64,000 nt of DNA from Rhodopseudomonas_A palustris_F (GTDB lineage Bacteria; Pseudomonadota; Alphaproteobacteria; Rhizobiales; Xanthobacteraceae): positions 1,054,001-1,118,000 of the forward strand of contig NC_007925.1 in the NCBI RefSeq assembly GCF_000013745.1, written 5' to 3'. Both the position numbers and the translations under genes were made by a program. Below are positions 1 to 8,272 of this stretch, one piece after another (position 1 is the first letter of the stretch; the number at the start of each line of letters is the position of its first letter). Below the pieces are notes generated by a model. It saw only the letters and a program-made list of their open reading frames with translations, was not told the DNA's origin and searched no databases.

Positions 1-1
1 C

Positions 2-63
2 CGTCATCCTTCGAGACGCCCGGCTTCGCGCTATCGCGCTTCGCCAGGCTCCTCAGGATGACG
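2..63. repeat. Palindromic repeat, family A
   Basis: An imperfect inverted repeat with arms reading CGTCATCCTTCGAG and CTCCTCAGGATGACG around a GC-rich centre. Related copies lie at 14438-14499, 19436-19480 and 19509-19556, always between genes. This copy sits just past the 3' end of carA, so its transcript could fold into a stable hairpin and act in termination or mRNA stability; that role is inferred. Confidence 0.75.
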
Positions 64-92
64 ACTCTGAGAGCGCGGGAACAGTCAGCCGC

Positions 93-1283
93 CTACGCGC
101 TCTTCTTCGCCCGCATCAGATCGGCGAAGCGCTTGAACAGGTAGTGCGAATCCCGCGGGCCGGGCGAGGCCTCGGGGTGGTACTGCACCGAGAACACCGG
201 CTTGTCGGCGAGCGCGATGCCGCAATTGCTGTCATCGAACAGCGAGACGTGGGTCTGCTGCACGTTGCCCGGCAGCGTGGTCTTGTCGACCGCGAAGCCG
301 TGGTTCATCGAGGTGATCTCCACCTTGCCGGTGGTGATGTCCTTGACCGGATGGTTGGCGCCGTGATGGCCCTGATGCATCTTTACGGTCTTGCCGCCGA
401 GCGCGAGACCCAGCATCTGGTGGCCGAGGCAGATGCCGAAGGTCGGCACGCCCGAGGCGATCACGTCCTTGATCACCGGCACGGCATATTTGCCGGTCGC
501 CGCCGGATCGCCGGGGCCGTTCGACAGGAACACGCCGTCGGGCTTCATCGCCAGAATGTCTTCCGACGAGGTGGTCGCCGGCACCACGGTGACCTTGCAG
601 CCTTCACCGGCGAGCAATCGCAAAATGTTGCGCTTGATGCCGTAATCGATCGCCACCACGTTGAATTCCGGCGCGGTCTGTTGGCCGAAACCCTCGTTCC
701 AGATCCACGGCGTCTCGTCCCAGGTGAAGCGCTGCCCGGAGGTGACCATCGGCACCAGGTCCATGCCCTCGAGGCCGGGCCATTCGCGGGCTTCTTCCTT
801 CAGCGCGTGCAGCTCGAATTCGCCGTTGCGGGCGTGCGCGATCACCGCGTTGGGCATGCCCTTGCTGCGGATCAGCGCGGTCAGCGCGCGGGTGTCGATG
901 CCGGACAGGCCGATGATGCCGCGGGCCTTCAGCCAGGCGTCGAGATGGCGCGAGGAGCGATAATTCGACGGATCGGTGATCGCGGCGCGCAGGATCACCC
1001 CGCGGGCGCCCGGCGTCGCCGCCATGTTCACGGTCTCGATGTCGTCGTCGTTGGTGCCGACATTGCCGATATGCGGGAAGGTGAAGGTGATCAATTGCCC
1101 GGCATAGGACGGATCGGTGAGGATCTCCTCATAGCCGGTCATCGCGGTGTTGAAGCAGACTTCGCCGACCGCATGGCCCTCCGCGCCGAGGCCGAAGCCC
1201 TCGAACACGGTGCCGTCGGCAAGCACGAGGAGCGCGGTCGGTTTGTGGTCCGGCCAGGCTTTGTTGGTTTCTGAGGCTGTCAT
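93..1283 (-). CDS. carA: Carbamoyl-phosphate synthase small subunit
   Basis: The glutamine amidotransferase subunit of carbamoyl-phosphate synthase. It hydrolyses glutamine and passes ammonia to CarB for arginine and pyrimidine synthesis in the cytoplasm. The 396 residues match the family length. The N-terminal domain carries the TAMTGYEEILTDPSYAGQ block. The C-terminal class I amidotransferase domain shows GICLGHQM with the nucleophile Cys near residue 285, and HPEASPGP with the His-Glu pair near the end. carB is not in the window, so the two subunits are not adjacent here. A family A palindrome follows the stop codon. Confidence 0.97.
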   Translation of the reverse strand: MTASETNKAWPDHKPTALLVLADGTVFEGFGLGAEGHAVGEVCFNTAMTGYEEILTDPSYAGQLITFTFPHIGNVGTNDDDIETVNMAATPGARGVILRAAITDPSNYRSSRHLDAWLKARGIIGLSGIDTRALTALIRSKGMPNAVIAHARNGEFELHALKEEAREWPGLEGMDLVPMVTSGQRFTWDETPWIWNEGFGQQTAPEFNVVAIDYGIKRNILRLLAGEGCKVTVVPATTSSEDILAMKPDGVFLSNGPGDPAATGKYAVPVIKDVIASGVPTFGICLGHQMLGLALGGKTVKMHQGHHGANHPVKDITTGKVEITSMNHGFAVDKTTLPGNVQQTHVSLFDDSNCGIALADKPVFSVQYHPEASPGPRDSHYLFKRFADLMRAKKSA

Positions 1284-1440
1284 GAGCCCATTACATAATG
1301 AACGGCTCCGCGCCCGTCAAAGCCGGAAGCCGGCGATTCGCCGGTTTCGGCGAGATTTGACAGCGGGGCCGCGCCATCTAGGCTGCGCCGCGCGGGGGTC
1401 GGGGCGGATTCGCCTTAGCGTTCGCACGGCGGGAGGACAA

Positions 1441-2142
1441 ATGAACAATTCGATGCCGATTCTGCTGATTCCTGGGCTCGGCGGCTCGCCGCGGATCTAC
1501 GCCCCGGTGATTCCGCAGCTATGGCGCCACGGCCCGGTGACCGTCGCCAACCATCTCCGCGACGACTCCATCGGGGCGATCGCGCGGCGGATTCTCGCCG
1601 AAGCGCCGCCGCGCTTTGCGCTGGCCGGGCATTCGATGGGTGGCTACATCGCCTTGGAGATCATGCGGCAGGCGCCGGAGCGGGTGGCCAAGCTCGCCTT
1701 GCTCAACACCCAGGCGCGGCCGGACAGCGACGAGGCCAAGGAGCGCCGCCGCCGCCAGATCGAAGCCATCAAAGCCGGCAGCTATAGCGAGGCGGCGGCA
1801 GCGCTGTATCCAGGCTTGGTGCATCCGTCGCGGCATGGCGACGCCGAACTGCTGGCCGTGGTCGAAACGACGGCCGAGGACGTCGGCCCGGAGGCGTTTA
1901 CGCGCCAGCTGGTCGCCATCATGGGCCGCTCGGATTCCCGCGCCACGCTGGCCAAGATCACCTGCCCGACGCTGGTGCTGACCGGCGACCAGGACAACAC
2001 CATCCCGAACGTCTTGTCGGTGGAGTTGGCCGACGGCATTGCAGGCGCCAAGCTGGTGACGCTGGCGGATTGCGGGCATCTGCCGCAGCTCGAGCGTCCC
2101 CGCGAGACCACCGCGGCGCTGCTCGACTGGTTGCGGATCTGA
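1441..2142 (+). CDS. Alpha/beta-fold hydrolase
   Basis: A 233-residue cytoplasmic alpha/beta hydrolase of unknown substrate. The start at 1441 is preceded by a good ribosome site (GGGAGGACAA), which rules out the longer open frame that reads through the divergent carA region. The nucleophile elbow GHSMGG places Ser65. The acid is probably the Asp in TGDQD and the base the His in DCGHLPQLERP, completing the triad. The chain is short and seems to lack a large lid. It is transcribed away from carA and toward yqeY. No signal peptide is seen. Esterase, lactonase or C-C hydrolase activity cannot be told apart from sequence alone. Confidence 0.85.
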   Translation: MNNSMPILLIPGLGGSPRIYAPVIPQLWRHGPVTVANHLRDDSIGAIARRILAEAPPRFALAGHSMGGYIALEIMRQAPERVAKLALLNTQARPDSDEAKERRRRQIEAIKAGSYSEAAAALYPGLVHPSRHGDAELLAVVETTAEDVGPEAFTRQLVAIMGRSDSRATLAKITCPTLVLTGDQDNTIPNVLSVELADGIAGAKLVTLADCGHLPQLERPRETTAALLDWLRI

Positions 2143-2190
2143 GTTGTCACACCCGGTCGCAGCGTCTACATCAGGCCGCAACAATTCAGG

Positions 2191-2271
2191 CGTCATTGCG
2201 AGCGAAGCGAAGCAATCCAGGGCTGCGAGGCAGAGCTGGATTGCTTCGTCGCTTCGCTCCTCGCAATGACG
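2191..2271. repeat. Palindromic repeat, family D
   Basis: A long inverted repeat with outer arms CGTCATTGCGAG and CTCGCAATGACG, and inner arms pairing AAGCGAAGCAATCCAG with CTGGATTGCTTCG. It ends about 18 bp before the yqeY start, so it could fold in the yqeY leader or end the hydrolase transcript. It is the only copy of this type in the window. Confidence 0.75.
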
Positions 2272-2288
2272 AACGTGAGGAGAGTTAG

Positions 2289-2747
2289 ATGTTGCGCGAG
2301 AATATCAACAACGCCGTCAAGGACGCGATGCGGGCCAAGGACGAGCGCAAGCTGTCGACGCTGCGGATGGTCAATTCGACCATCAAGAACGCCGACATCG
2401 AGGCGCGCGGCCAGGGCAAGCCGCCGCTCGCCGACGGCGAATTGCTCAGCGTGCTGCAGAAGATGATCAAGCAGCGCCAGGAATCCGTCGAGCTCTACGA
2501 CAAGGGCGGCCGCGCCGAACTCGCCGACGCCGAGCGCGCCGAGATCGCCATCATCTCAGGCTATCTGCCGCAGCAGATGTCGGAGGATGAGGTCAAGGCG
2601 GCAATCGCCGCGACCATTGCCGACCAAGGCGCCGCCGGCATCAAGGACATGGGCAAGGTGATCGGCGCCCTGAAGGCGAAATACGCCGGCCAAATGGATT
2701 TCGGCAAGGCCAGCGGGTTGGTCAAGGCGGCGCTGACGGCGGGCTAG
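2289..2747 (+). CDS. yqeY: GatB/YqeY domain protein
   Basis: A 152-residue YqeY-family protein made of a helical amidotransferase-tail domain related to the C-terminal domain of GatB. It starts MLRENINNAVKDAMRAKDE, has the family motif AIISGYLPQQMSEDE in the middle and ends in the IKDMGKVIGALKAKYAGQMDF block. Its precise role is not settled; it may bind tRNA or assist tRNA-dependent amidation. In many alphaproteobacteria it lies between carA and dnaG, as here, which supports the call. The ribosome site GTGAGGAG lies directly upstream. Confidence 0.92.
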   Translation: MLRENINNAVKDAMRAKDERKLSTLRMVNSTIKNADIEARGQGKPPLADGELLSVLQKMIKQRQESVELYDKGGRAELADAERAEIAIISGYLPQQMSEDEVKAAIAATIADQGAAGIKDMGKVIGALKAKYAGQMDFGKASGLVKAALTAG

Positions 2748-2788
2748 GGCAGTTTCGACTGGATCGAAGCAGCCAACCCAAATCAGTC

Positions 2789-2901
2789 GTCATTCCGGAT
2801 TGCGAGTTCGAAGAACGAGCAAGTCCGGAATCCACACTCCCTACAGGGGTTATAGATTCCGGGCTCGCTCGCAGCTGACGCTGCTCGTGCCCCGGAATGA
2901 C
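2789..2901. repeat. Palindromic repeat, family F (intact copy)
   Basis: A 113-bp element bounded by GTCATTCCGG and CCGGAATGAC, with internal GAGTTCG...CGAGCAAGTCCGG arms and a CCCTACAGGGG centre. A second copy, at 4969-5018 and 6396-6459, is split by the IS1111-type element, so this copy shows what the target looked like before insertion. Confidence 0.8.
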
Positions 2902-3117
2902 GGCGTGCGAATCTTGAAGCGCAATCGCCGCGCTCCGAAAGCTGCTGAGACGGGAACTCTTTGCCCCGGCTAAATACACCCCGGCCGGTCGAGCGCGCGC
3001 GGTTCCGCGCATCGCAGCGCAGCAACACGCATTTGCGATCAGCGCGCGATTGACCCAGCGCAACGCGAGGCAAACACTCGCGACGAACAACAAGAACTAA
3101 TCATCTGGGAGGAGTCG

Positions 3118-4041
3118 ATGCCCTCGATCTCCGGCAAGCTCGATCCGGTGGTGCGGCGCATCAGCGTCGCCGACGTGGCGGAAGCGTTGAACCGCGGTTT
3201 GCGCGACTTTCAAGCGGCGCCGATGTTCGGCTTGGCGTTCGGCGCGATCTACGCGATCGGCGGCATTGTGATCACCCTCAGCGTCACCGCGTTCGGCCTG
3301 GTCTATCTGGCCTATCCGCTGGCGGCGGGGTTCGCGCTGATCGGCCCGTTCGTCGCGGTCGGACTCTACGAGGTCAGCCGCCGCCGCGAAGCCGGCGAGC
3401 GGCTGTCGTTGCGGGCGATCTGGTCGACGGTGCGCGGCCGCGGCGAGGTCGGTTGGATGGCGTTCGTCACGTTGTTCGTGTTCATCGTCTGGATGTACCA
3501 GGTGCGGTTGTTGATCGCGCTGATCCTCGGGCTCAACGCCTCGTTCGGCAGTCTAAGCCAGTTTCTCACCGTGCTGCTGACCACCAATGAGGGGCTGTTA
3601 TTTCTGGCGGTCGGCAATTGCGTCGGCGCGGCGCTGGCGCTGGTGCTGTTTTCGCTCACCGTGGTGTCGTTCCCGCTGCTGATGGAGCGCGACGTCGATT
3701 TCGTCACCGCGATGGTCACAAGCGTGCGCGCGGTGGTGACCAGCCCCGGCCCGATGATCGGCTGGGCCGCCGTGATCGTGCTGCTGCTGGCGATCTCGGC
3801 GCTGCCGTATTTCCTCGGGCTGCTGGTGACGTTGCCGGTGCTCGGCCATGCCACCTGGCATCTGTATCGCCGCATCGTCGAGCCGGAGGTGGCGGTCGCG
3901 GCGCCGGCCAAGACGCCGGATGTCGTTGCGACGGACGTGGTCGCCGGCCAAGCCGGCGCCACCGTGATCGCCATGCCGCGCCTGGCGGAGACCGCGCCAC
4001 GCGGCGAGGGCGATCCGGTTCGCTCCGGCGGCTCGGCCTGA
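3118..4041 (+). CDS. DUF2189 integral membrane protein
   Basis: A 307-residue inner-membrane protein that fits the DUF2189 family. The start at 3118 follows a strong GGGAGGAG ribosome site. Five to six hydrophobic segments are visible: around GLAFGAIYAIGGIVITL, YLAYPLAAGFALIGPFVAV, MAFVTLFVFIVWMYQV, FLAVGNCVGAALALVLFSL, MIGWAAVIVLLLAISALPYF and a last short one. The conserved cytoplasmic loop GLYEVSRRREAGE follows the second. The tail of about 60 residues is rich in Ala, Val and Pro and looks disordered. The function of the family is unknown. The gene stands alone between two repeats. Confidence 0.85.
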   Translation: MPSISGKLDPVVRRISVADVAEALNRGLRDFQAAPMFGLAFGAIYAIGGIVITLSVTAFGLVYLAYPLAAGFALIGPFVAVGLYEVSRRREAGERLSLRAIWSTVRGRGEVGWMAFVTLFVFIVWMYQVRLLIALILGLNASFGSLSQFLTVLLTTNEGLLFLAVGNCVGAALALVLFSLTVVSFPLLMERDVDFVTAMVTSVRAVVTSPGPMIGWAAVIVLLLAISALPYFLGLLVTLPVLGHATWHLYRRIVEPEVAVAAPAKTPDVVATDVVAGQAGATVIAMPRLAETAPRGEGDPVRSGGSA

Positions 4042-4065
4042 CAGGGCTGCGCGCGCAGCGTCTGT

Positions 4066-4201
4066 GCCCCGGACGCAGCGCAGTGCGCCGCACTCGCGGC
4101 GTGGTGCGCTGCAGATCCGGGGCCGTTACGGAACGCAGCGCTTGGAACGGTCCCGGTTCTGCGGAGCAACGCGAAGGGCGTTGCTCCGCGCCCGGGACAC
4201 C
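4066..4201. repeat. Palindromic repeat, family E, copy 1
   Basis: A roughly 135-bp intergenic element with two successive inverted repeats. The first pairs CCCCGGACGCAGCGCA with TGCGCTGCAGATCCGGGG. The second pairs CCGGTTCTGCGGAGCAACGC with GCGTTGCTCCGCG and ends CCCGGGACACC. A closely related copy lies at 22213-22343. It falls between the DUF2189 and LysE genes. Confidence 0.75.
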
Positions 4202-4317
4202 AAGCCTTGCGCAGTGGCACATAACCTCAGCGTTGGTTCGCCCTGCGCAAACCGCGGTTTGCATTGCCGTCGCGGCATTGCATAATCGCGGCTCGATCCC
4301 CCGCACCCGAGCTCCCC

Positions 4318-4935
4318 ATGTCGCTGCAAGTCTATCTCGCTTATCTCGCCGCCTGCGTCGCGCTGGCGCTGTTGCCCGGTCCGATGGTGACGCTGGTGAT
4401 CGCCAACGGGCTGCGCCACGGCACCCGCCCGGCGCTGACCAACATCGCCGGCGCGCAGCTCGGCTTCACCATCGTGATCGGCATCGTGGCGGTCGGGCTG
4501 ACCTCGCTGATGGCGACGATGGGCTATTGGTTCGATTGGGTGCGGCTGGCCGGCGCCGCCTATCTGATCTGGCTCGGCATCGCGCTGATCCGCGCGCCGG
4601 TGCACGCGCTGGATGCCGACACGCCGCCGCCGCCGCCGCGCGGCGGTTTTTTTCTGCAGGGGCTGTTGGTGCTGCTCAGCAATCCGAAAGTGCTGGTGTT
4701 CTTCGGCGCCTTCATTCCGCAATTCGTCGACATGGAGAAGGATCACTTCCCGCAGGTGGCGCTGCTCGGCGCCACCTTCATGGTGATCGCCGGCGTCACC
4801 GACGCGATCTACGCGGTGCTGGCCGGCCGCGCGCGACGGTTCTTCTCGGCGCGCCGCACCAAGCTGCTGTCGCGGATCTCCGGCGGCTTCCTGATCGGCG
4901 GCGGGCTGTGGCTGGCGCTGTCGCGGGCACGGTGA
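4318..4935 (+). CDS. LysE/RhtB-family amino-acid exporter
   Basis: A 205-residue inner-membrane exporter of the LysE/RhtB family, which pumps amino acids or related metabolites out of the cell. The start is placed at MSLQVYLAYLAAC, which gives the usual family length; an upstream in-frame ATG would add 18 non-family residues. The N-terminal signature ALLPGPMVTLVIANGLRHG is clear, followed by a SNPKVLVFFGAFIPQF block in the second half. About six membrane segments are visible. The substrate cannot be read from the sequence. Confidence 0.9.
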   Translation: MSLQVYLAYLAACVALALLPGPMVTLVIANGLRHGTRPALTNIAGAQLGFTIVIGIVAVGLTSLMATMGYWFDWVRLAGAAYLIWLGIALIRAPVHALDADTPPPPPRGGFFLQGLLVLLSNPKVLVFFGAFIPQFVDMEKDHFPQVALLGATFMVIAGVTDAIYAVLAGRARRFFSARRTKLLSRISGGFLIGGGLWLALSRAR

Positions 4936-4968
4936 AGGTTCGACTCGGTCCATCAACACAAGGAAGCC

Positions 4969-5018
4969 GTCATTCCGGATTGCGAGTTCGTCAGAACGAG
5001 CAAGTCCGGAATCCATAT
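4969..5018. repeat. Left half of the family F repeat split by the IS
   Basis: Reads GTCATTCCGGATTGCGAG onward and aligns with the first half of the intact copy at 2789-2901 up to AATCCATAT, where the insertion element begins. The missing half resumes at 6396. Confidence 0.8.
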
Positions 5019-5031
5019 GTGGACGGCCCCC

Positions 5032-5274
5032 GAGCCACAAGAGTTTTTGATGTCGGATCGGATCGCTTGCATCCATATGTCCGGCCTGTTGATGCGGTCG
5101 CTTTGGACCGCTGGCCAAGATGGTTTCCGCGACGCGAGCTCCACACATAGTCACGACCTTTACGTGCCAATGGATTCCACGGACTGTCTCGCCTCTCGGA
5201 TCGATCGATCGCGCCATCTGTCTCCTCTTGCAGCTCCGGCCCGGCCGGCGGGCGAATGCCTGCCGGCCGATCTC
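5032..5274 (-). ncRNA. Possible bridge RNA in the non-coding end of the IS
   Basis: Non-coding stretch between the transposase stop and the inner end of the left inverted repeat, on the side where IS1111-group elements are reported to encode their bridge RNA. It contains strong inverted repeats, for example GGCCGGCGGGC opposite GCCTGCCGGCC. ATCCATATGT at 5071-5080 exactly repeats the 10 bases at the left genomic junction (5011-5020). An RNA product is an inference from the family; no RNA boundary can be read here. Confidence 0.4.
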
Positions 5275-6315
5275 TCAGGCGGCGTGCGGCGATGCGTTCA
5301 GCATCCGCGCGCCGTCGTAATTTTCTCCGGTCAGCATCAGCTTCCAGGCGATCCGGGCGATCTTGTTGGCGAGCGCTACCGCCGCGAGCTTGGGCGGCTT
5401 GCGCGCCAGCAGCGCCAGCAACCACGGCGACGCCCGGCCGCGGCCACGGCGCACCTGCTGGATCACCGCGGTCGCTCCCGCCACCAACAGGCTGCGTAGC
5501 AGTTCATCGCCGGCGCGGGTGATGGTGCCGAGCCGAAGCTTGCCGGCGGTGGAATGATCCTTCGGCGTCAAGCCGAGCCAGGCCGCAAAGGCCCTGGCCG
5601 AGGCGAAGGTCTGCGGCACCGGCGTTTTCATCACCAGCGCACTGGCGCCGATCGGTCCTACTCCGGGAATCTGCGCCAGCCGCCGGCTGCAGGCGTCGGC
5701 GCGATGCCAGGCCAACAGCTTGGCGTCGATCACCTTCAGCTCATTCTGCAGTCGCGCGTAGTCCTGGCCCTGCAGCGCGAACAGCTCGCGCGCCAGCGTC
5801 GGCACGGTGTCGTCCTGCGCGATCCGCAACAGCAGCGGCTCGATCTTGTCGAGACCTCTCGGCGAGATCAGGCCGAATTCCGCGGCATAACCGCGAATCG
5901 CATTGCTCAGCTGGGTACGCCTTGCGATCAGCTGCTGCCGCAGTCCCATCAGCATCAGCGCCGCCTGCTGCTCCGCGGTCTTCACCGGCACGAACTCCAT
6001 CGTCGGCCGGCTCATCGCCTCGCACAACGCCTCGGCGTCGCGCCCGTCGTTCTTGTTGCGCTTGACGTAAGGCTTGACGTGCTGCGGCGCCAACAGCTTC
6101 ACCACGTGGCCGAGTTTGCCCAGCTCCCGCGCCAGGTAGTGCGCCGCACCGCAGGCCTCGATCCCGATCGGCGTCGGCGGCAGCTTGGCGAAGAACGCCA
6201 GCATCTCCTTGCGCCGCAGCTTCTTGCGCAGCACCGGCTTCTCGGCGGCATCGACCCCGTGCAGCTGGAAAAAATGCTTCGACGTATCCATCCCAATGCG
6301 GATAATCTGCTCCAT
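5275..6315 (-). CDS. IS110-family (IS1111 group) transposase
   Basis: A 346-residue DEDD-type recombinase that moves the element by a circular intermediate. The start is taken at MEQIIRIGMDTSKHFFQ, because the 12 residues before it are not typical. The N-terminal RuvC-like domain shows the first Asp in IGMDTSK, the Glu in IGIEACGAAHY and the two Asp in KNDGRDAEAL. The C-terminal Tnp_20 domain has the helix-hairpin-like IPGVGPIGASAL and the STAGKLRLGTITRAGDELLR block that holds the probable catalytic serine. It is full length with no stop, so the element could be active. Confidence 0.95.
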   Translation of the reverse strand: MEQIIRIGMDTSKHFFQLHGVDAAEKPVLRKKLRRKEMLAFFAKLPPTPIGIEACGAAHYLARELGKLGHVVKLLAPQHVKPYVKRNKNDGRDAEALCEAMSRPTMEFVPVKTAEQQAALMLMGLRQQLIARRTQLSNAIRGYAAEFGLISPRGLDKIEPLLLRIAQDDTVPTLARELFALQGQDYARLQNELKVIDAKLLAWHRADACSRRLAQIPGVGPIGASALVMKTPVPQTFASARAFAAWLGLTPKDHSTAGKLRLGTITRAGDELLRSLLVAGATAVIQQVRRGRGRASPWLLALLARKPPKLAAVALANKIARIAWKLMLTGENYDGARMLNASPHAA

Positions 6316-6395
6316 GGACGGCTCCCATGTTTGAGTTTGCGACAACCTCATTCTGGCACAAAGCGATGCCGTAGGGGGCCGTCCACACCATCATA

Positions 6396-6459
6396 TCCCC
6401 TGCAGGGGTTATGGATCCCGGGCGCATTCGCAGCTTCGCTGCTCATGCCCCGGGATGAC
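6396..6459. repeat. Right half of the family F repeat split by the IS
   Basis: Begins CCCCTGCAGGGGTTATGGAT and ends CCCCGGGATGAC, aligning with the second half of the intact copy at 2789-2901. Together with 4969-5018 it rebuilds one full repeat once the IS is removed. Confidence 0.8.
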
Positions 6460-6476
6460 AATCTCATTTGGAGCAA

Positions 6477-7292
6477 CTAACCGATCAGCCCTCGCCCGTG
6501 CAGCGTCGCCTCGATCTCGCTGAGCGCCCGCGCCAGCCGCTCCGCCCATTGCGCCTGGCCCGCCTCGCTCTCGATCAAATCCTGGCGGATCTCGATGCCG
6601 CTGTTGATCAACCCGCGCTGCTCGCCATGCACCGGAATGGTGTAGTCGGTGGCGTCGTCGACGCCGTAAGGCTCGTTGTCGCCGACCACCAGCTCGGCCT
6701 CTTCGCGCAGCGCCTTGAGCAACAGCGGCGGCAGCACGGTATCGCGGTTGTACAGCGTGCCGATGTGCCAGGGCCGGGCGACGCCGGCATAGCTCGGCGT
6801 GAAGCTGTGCAGCGACACCAGCACGGTGGCCCGGCCTGCGGCGAGCCGGGCGTCGATCGCCTGATTGATCCGCCGGTGATAAGGATCGAAGATCAATTGC
6901 CGCCGCTCCGCGGCCTGGTCCTGCGTCAGCCCCTGATTGCCGGGGATGAAGGTCGATTCGCTGACCAGCGGAATCGAACTCGCCGATCGCGGCGGGCGGT
7001 TGCAGTCGATCACCAGTCGCGAGTAGCGTTGCGCGATCAGATGCGCGTCGAGCGCCGCCGCCAGTCTTTCCGCGACCCCGGCGATACCGATGTCCCAGGC
7101 GATATGGCGCTCGAGTTCGCTGGGCGCGACGCCGAGATTGTCGAGCTGCGGCGGGATCGCGCGACCGTAGTGATCGCAGGTCAGAAGTAAAGGCGAGCGG
7201 CCCGCCACATTTCTCTCGATCACCGGAACATCCGCGGTTCCGAAGCGTAGATCAGACGCGCGCGCATTGTCCTGAATCATGGGGGCACTCAT
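6477..7292 (-). CDS. N-formylglutamate amidohydrolase-like protein
   Basis: A 271-residue cytoplasmic protein of the N-formylglutamate amidohydrolase (HutG-type) family, zinc-dependent amidohydrolases that release formate or a related acyl group. Family blocks are LLTCDHYGRAIP near the N-terminus, HIAWDIGIAGVAERLA, DCNRP, and VLVSLHSFTP with the conserved His. The start at MSAPMIQDN is the best of several and is not fixed by a strong ribosome site. No other histidine-degradation gene is nearby, so the usual hut role cannot be assumed and the substrate is open. It diverges from the transglutaminase-like pair. Confidence 0.85.
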   Translation of the reverse strand: MSAPMIQDNARASDLRFGTADVPVIERNVAGRSPLLLTCDHYGRAIPPQLDNLGVAPSELERHIAWDIGIAGVAERLAAALDAHLIAQRYSRLVIDCNRPPRSASSIPLVSESTFIPGNQGLTQDQAAERRQLIFDPYHRRINQAIDARLAAGRATVLVSLHSFTPSYAGVARPWHIGTLYNRDTVLPPLLLKALREEAELVVGDNEPYGVDDATDYTIPVHGEQRGLINSGIEIRQDLIESEAGQAQWAERLARALSEIEATLHGRGLIG

Positions 7293-7364
7293 GCTTAGCG
7301 AAGCAGCAGATCGACTTGCGATTGAGCAGGCATCGGTACAGATTTGAGGGCATAAAGTCACGAC

Positions 7365-8270
7365 ATGATTGCTTCACAGATGCCGCTGCTGACCATCCAT
7401 CACAAGACCGAATACCACTATTCCCATCCGGTGGCGTTCGGCGAACACCGCATCATGCTGCGGCCGCGCGACGGCCACGATCTGCGGGTACTGAAAGGCC
7501 AGCTGGATATCTCGCCGCCGCCGATGTCGCTGCGCTGGATCCACGACGTGTTCGGCAACAGCGTGGCGATCGCCACCTTCGACGAACGCGCCACCACGCT
7601 CAGCTTCAACTCCGTCGCCACCGTCGAGCACGCGCCGACCGACGAGTTCGCGCTGACGCCGGACGACGCCGCCTATTTCTATCCGTTCCGCTACGACGAC
7701 GACGAGTTTCCCGATCTGGTGCAATTCGTCCGCCCGCAATATGGCGACCCCCACGGCGAACTCTCGACCTGGGCGCGCGGCTTCCTCGACGTCGAGGGGC
7801 CGACGCCGACCTTCAAGATCTTGAGCGAGATGACCCACGGCATTCGCGCCAACTTCAGCTATCGCAAGCGCCACGAGCGCGGCACCCAGCATCCGCTGGA
7901 TACGCTGCAGACCGGCTCCGGCACCTGCCGCGATTTCGCGCTGCTGATGATCGAGGCGCTGCGAAGGCTCGGCATCGCCGCGCGGTTCGTCTCCGGCTAT
8001 CTGTTCGTGCACGGCGACCGCGAGCACGGCTATGTCGGCGGCGGCTCGACGCACGCCTGGGTGCAGGTCTATCTGCCGAGCGCCGGCTGGATCGAATTCG
8101 ATCCGACCAACGGCATCGTCGGCAGCCGCGACCTGGTGCGCGTCGCGGTGGCGCGCGATCCCTGCCAGGCGATCCCGCTGCACGGCAGCTATCTCGGCGG
8201 CGCCGACGAATTCATCGGGATGGACGTCACCATCCGCGTGGTCTCAGCCGGCGAGCCGGAGAGGGAGTAG
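7365..8270 (+). CDS. Transglutaminase-like cysteine protein 1
   Basis: A 301-residue protein with an N-terminal bacterial transglutaminase beta domain (LTIHHKTEYHYSHPVAFGEH) and a papain-like transglutaminase core. The triad is visible: Cys188 in SGTCRDFA, His230 in GSTHAWVQ and Asp246 in FDPTNG. Family members act as proteases, amidases or peptide transferases, and the target is unknown. Translation could also begin at MPLLTIHH, five codons later. The stop lies 2 bp before the start of a second member of the same superfamily, so the two are surely cotranscribed. Confidence 0.88.
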   Translation: MIASQMPLLTIHHKTEYHYSHPVAFGEHRIMLRPRDGHDLRVLKGQLDISPPPMSLRWIHDVFGNSVAIATFDERATTLSFNSVATVEHAPTDEFALTPDDAAYFYPFRYDDDEFPDLVQFVRPQYGDPHGELSTWARGFLDVEGPTPTFKILSEMTHGIRANFSYRKRHERGTQHPLDTLQTGSGTCRDFALLMIEALRRLGIAARFVSGYLFVHGDREHGYVGGGSTHAWVQVYLPSAGWIEFDPTNGIVGSRDLVRVAVARDPCQAIPLHGSYLGGADEFIGMDVTIRVVSAGEPERE

Positions 8271-8272
8271 CC

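Larger units (their letters stand above)
5018..6387 (-). mobile_element. IS1111-type element (IS110 family)
   Basis: A complete insertion sequence of about 1.37 kb with 14-bp inverted repeats, TGTGGACGGCCCCC at 5018-5031 and its perfect complement at 6374-6387. Repeats set slightly inside the junctions are typical of the IS1111 subgroup; most other IS110 elements lack them. It carries one transposase gene on the minus strand and a non-coding end of about 240 bp downstream of it. It lies inside a family F palindrome. CATAT occurs at both junctions, so the exact crossover is ambiguous within those bases. Confidence 0.88.

Noticed and set aside
144..1274. 376-codon frame antisense to carA
   Set aside because: A shadow of carA; composition rich in His/Arg/Gly as expected from reversed codons.
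2797..2901. Possible CRISPR or riboswitch in the intergenic palindromes
   Set aside because: The repeats are dispersed single hairpins without regular spacers, and no riboswitch core was recognised. No CRISPR array or cas gene was seen in the window.
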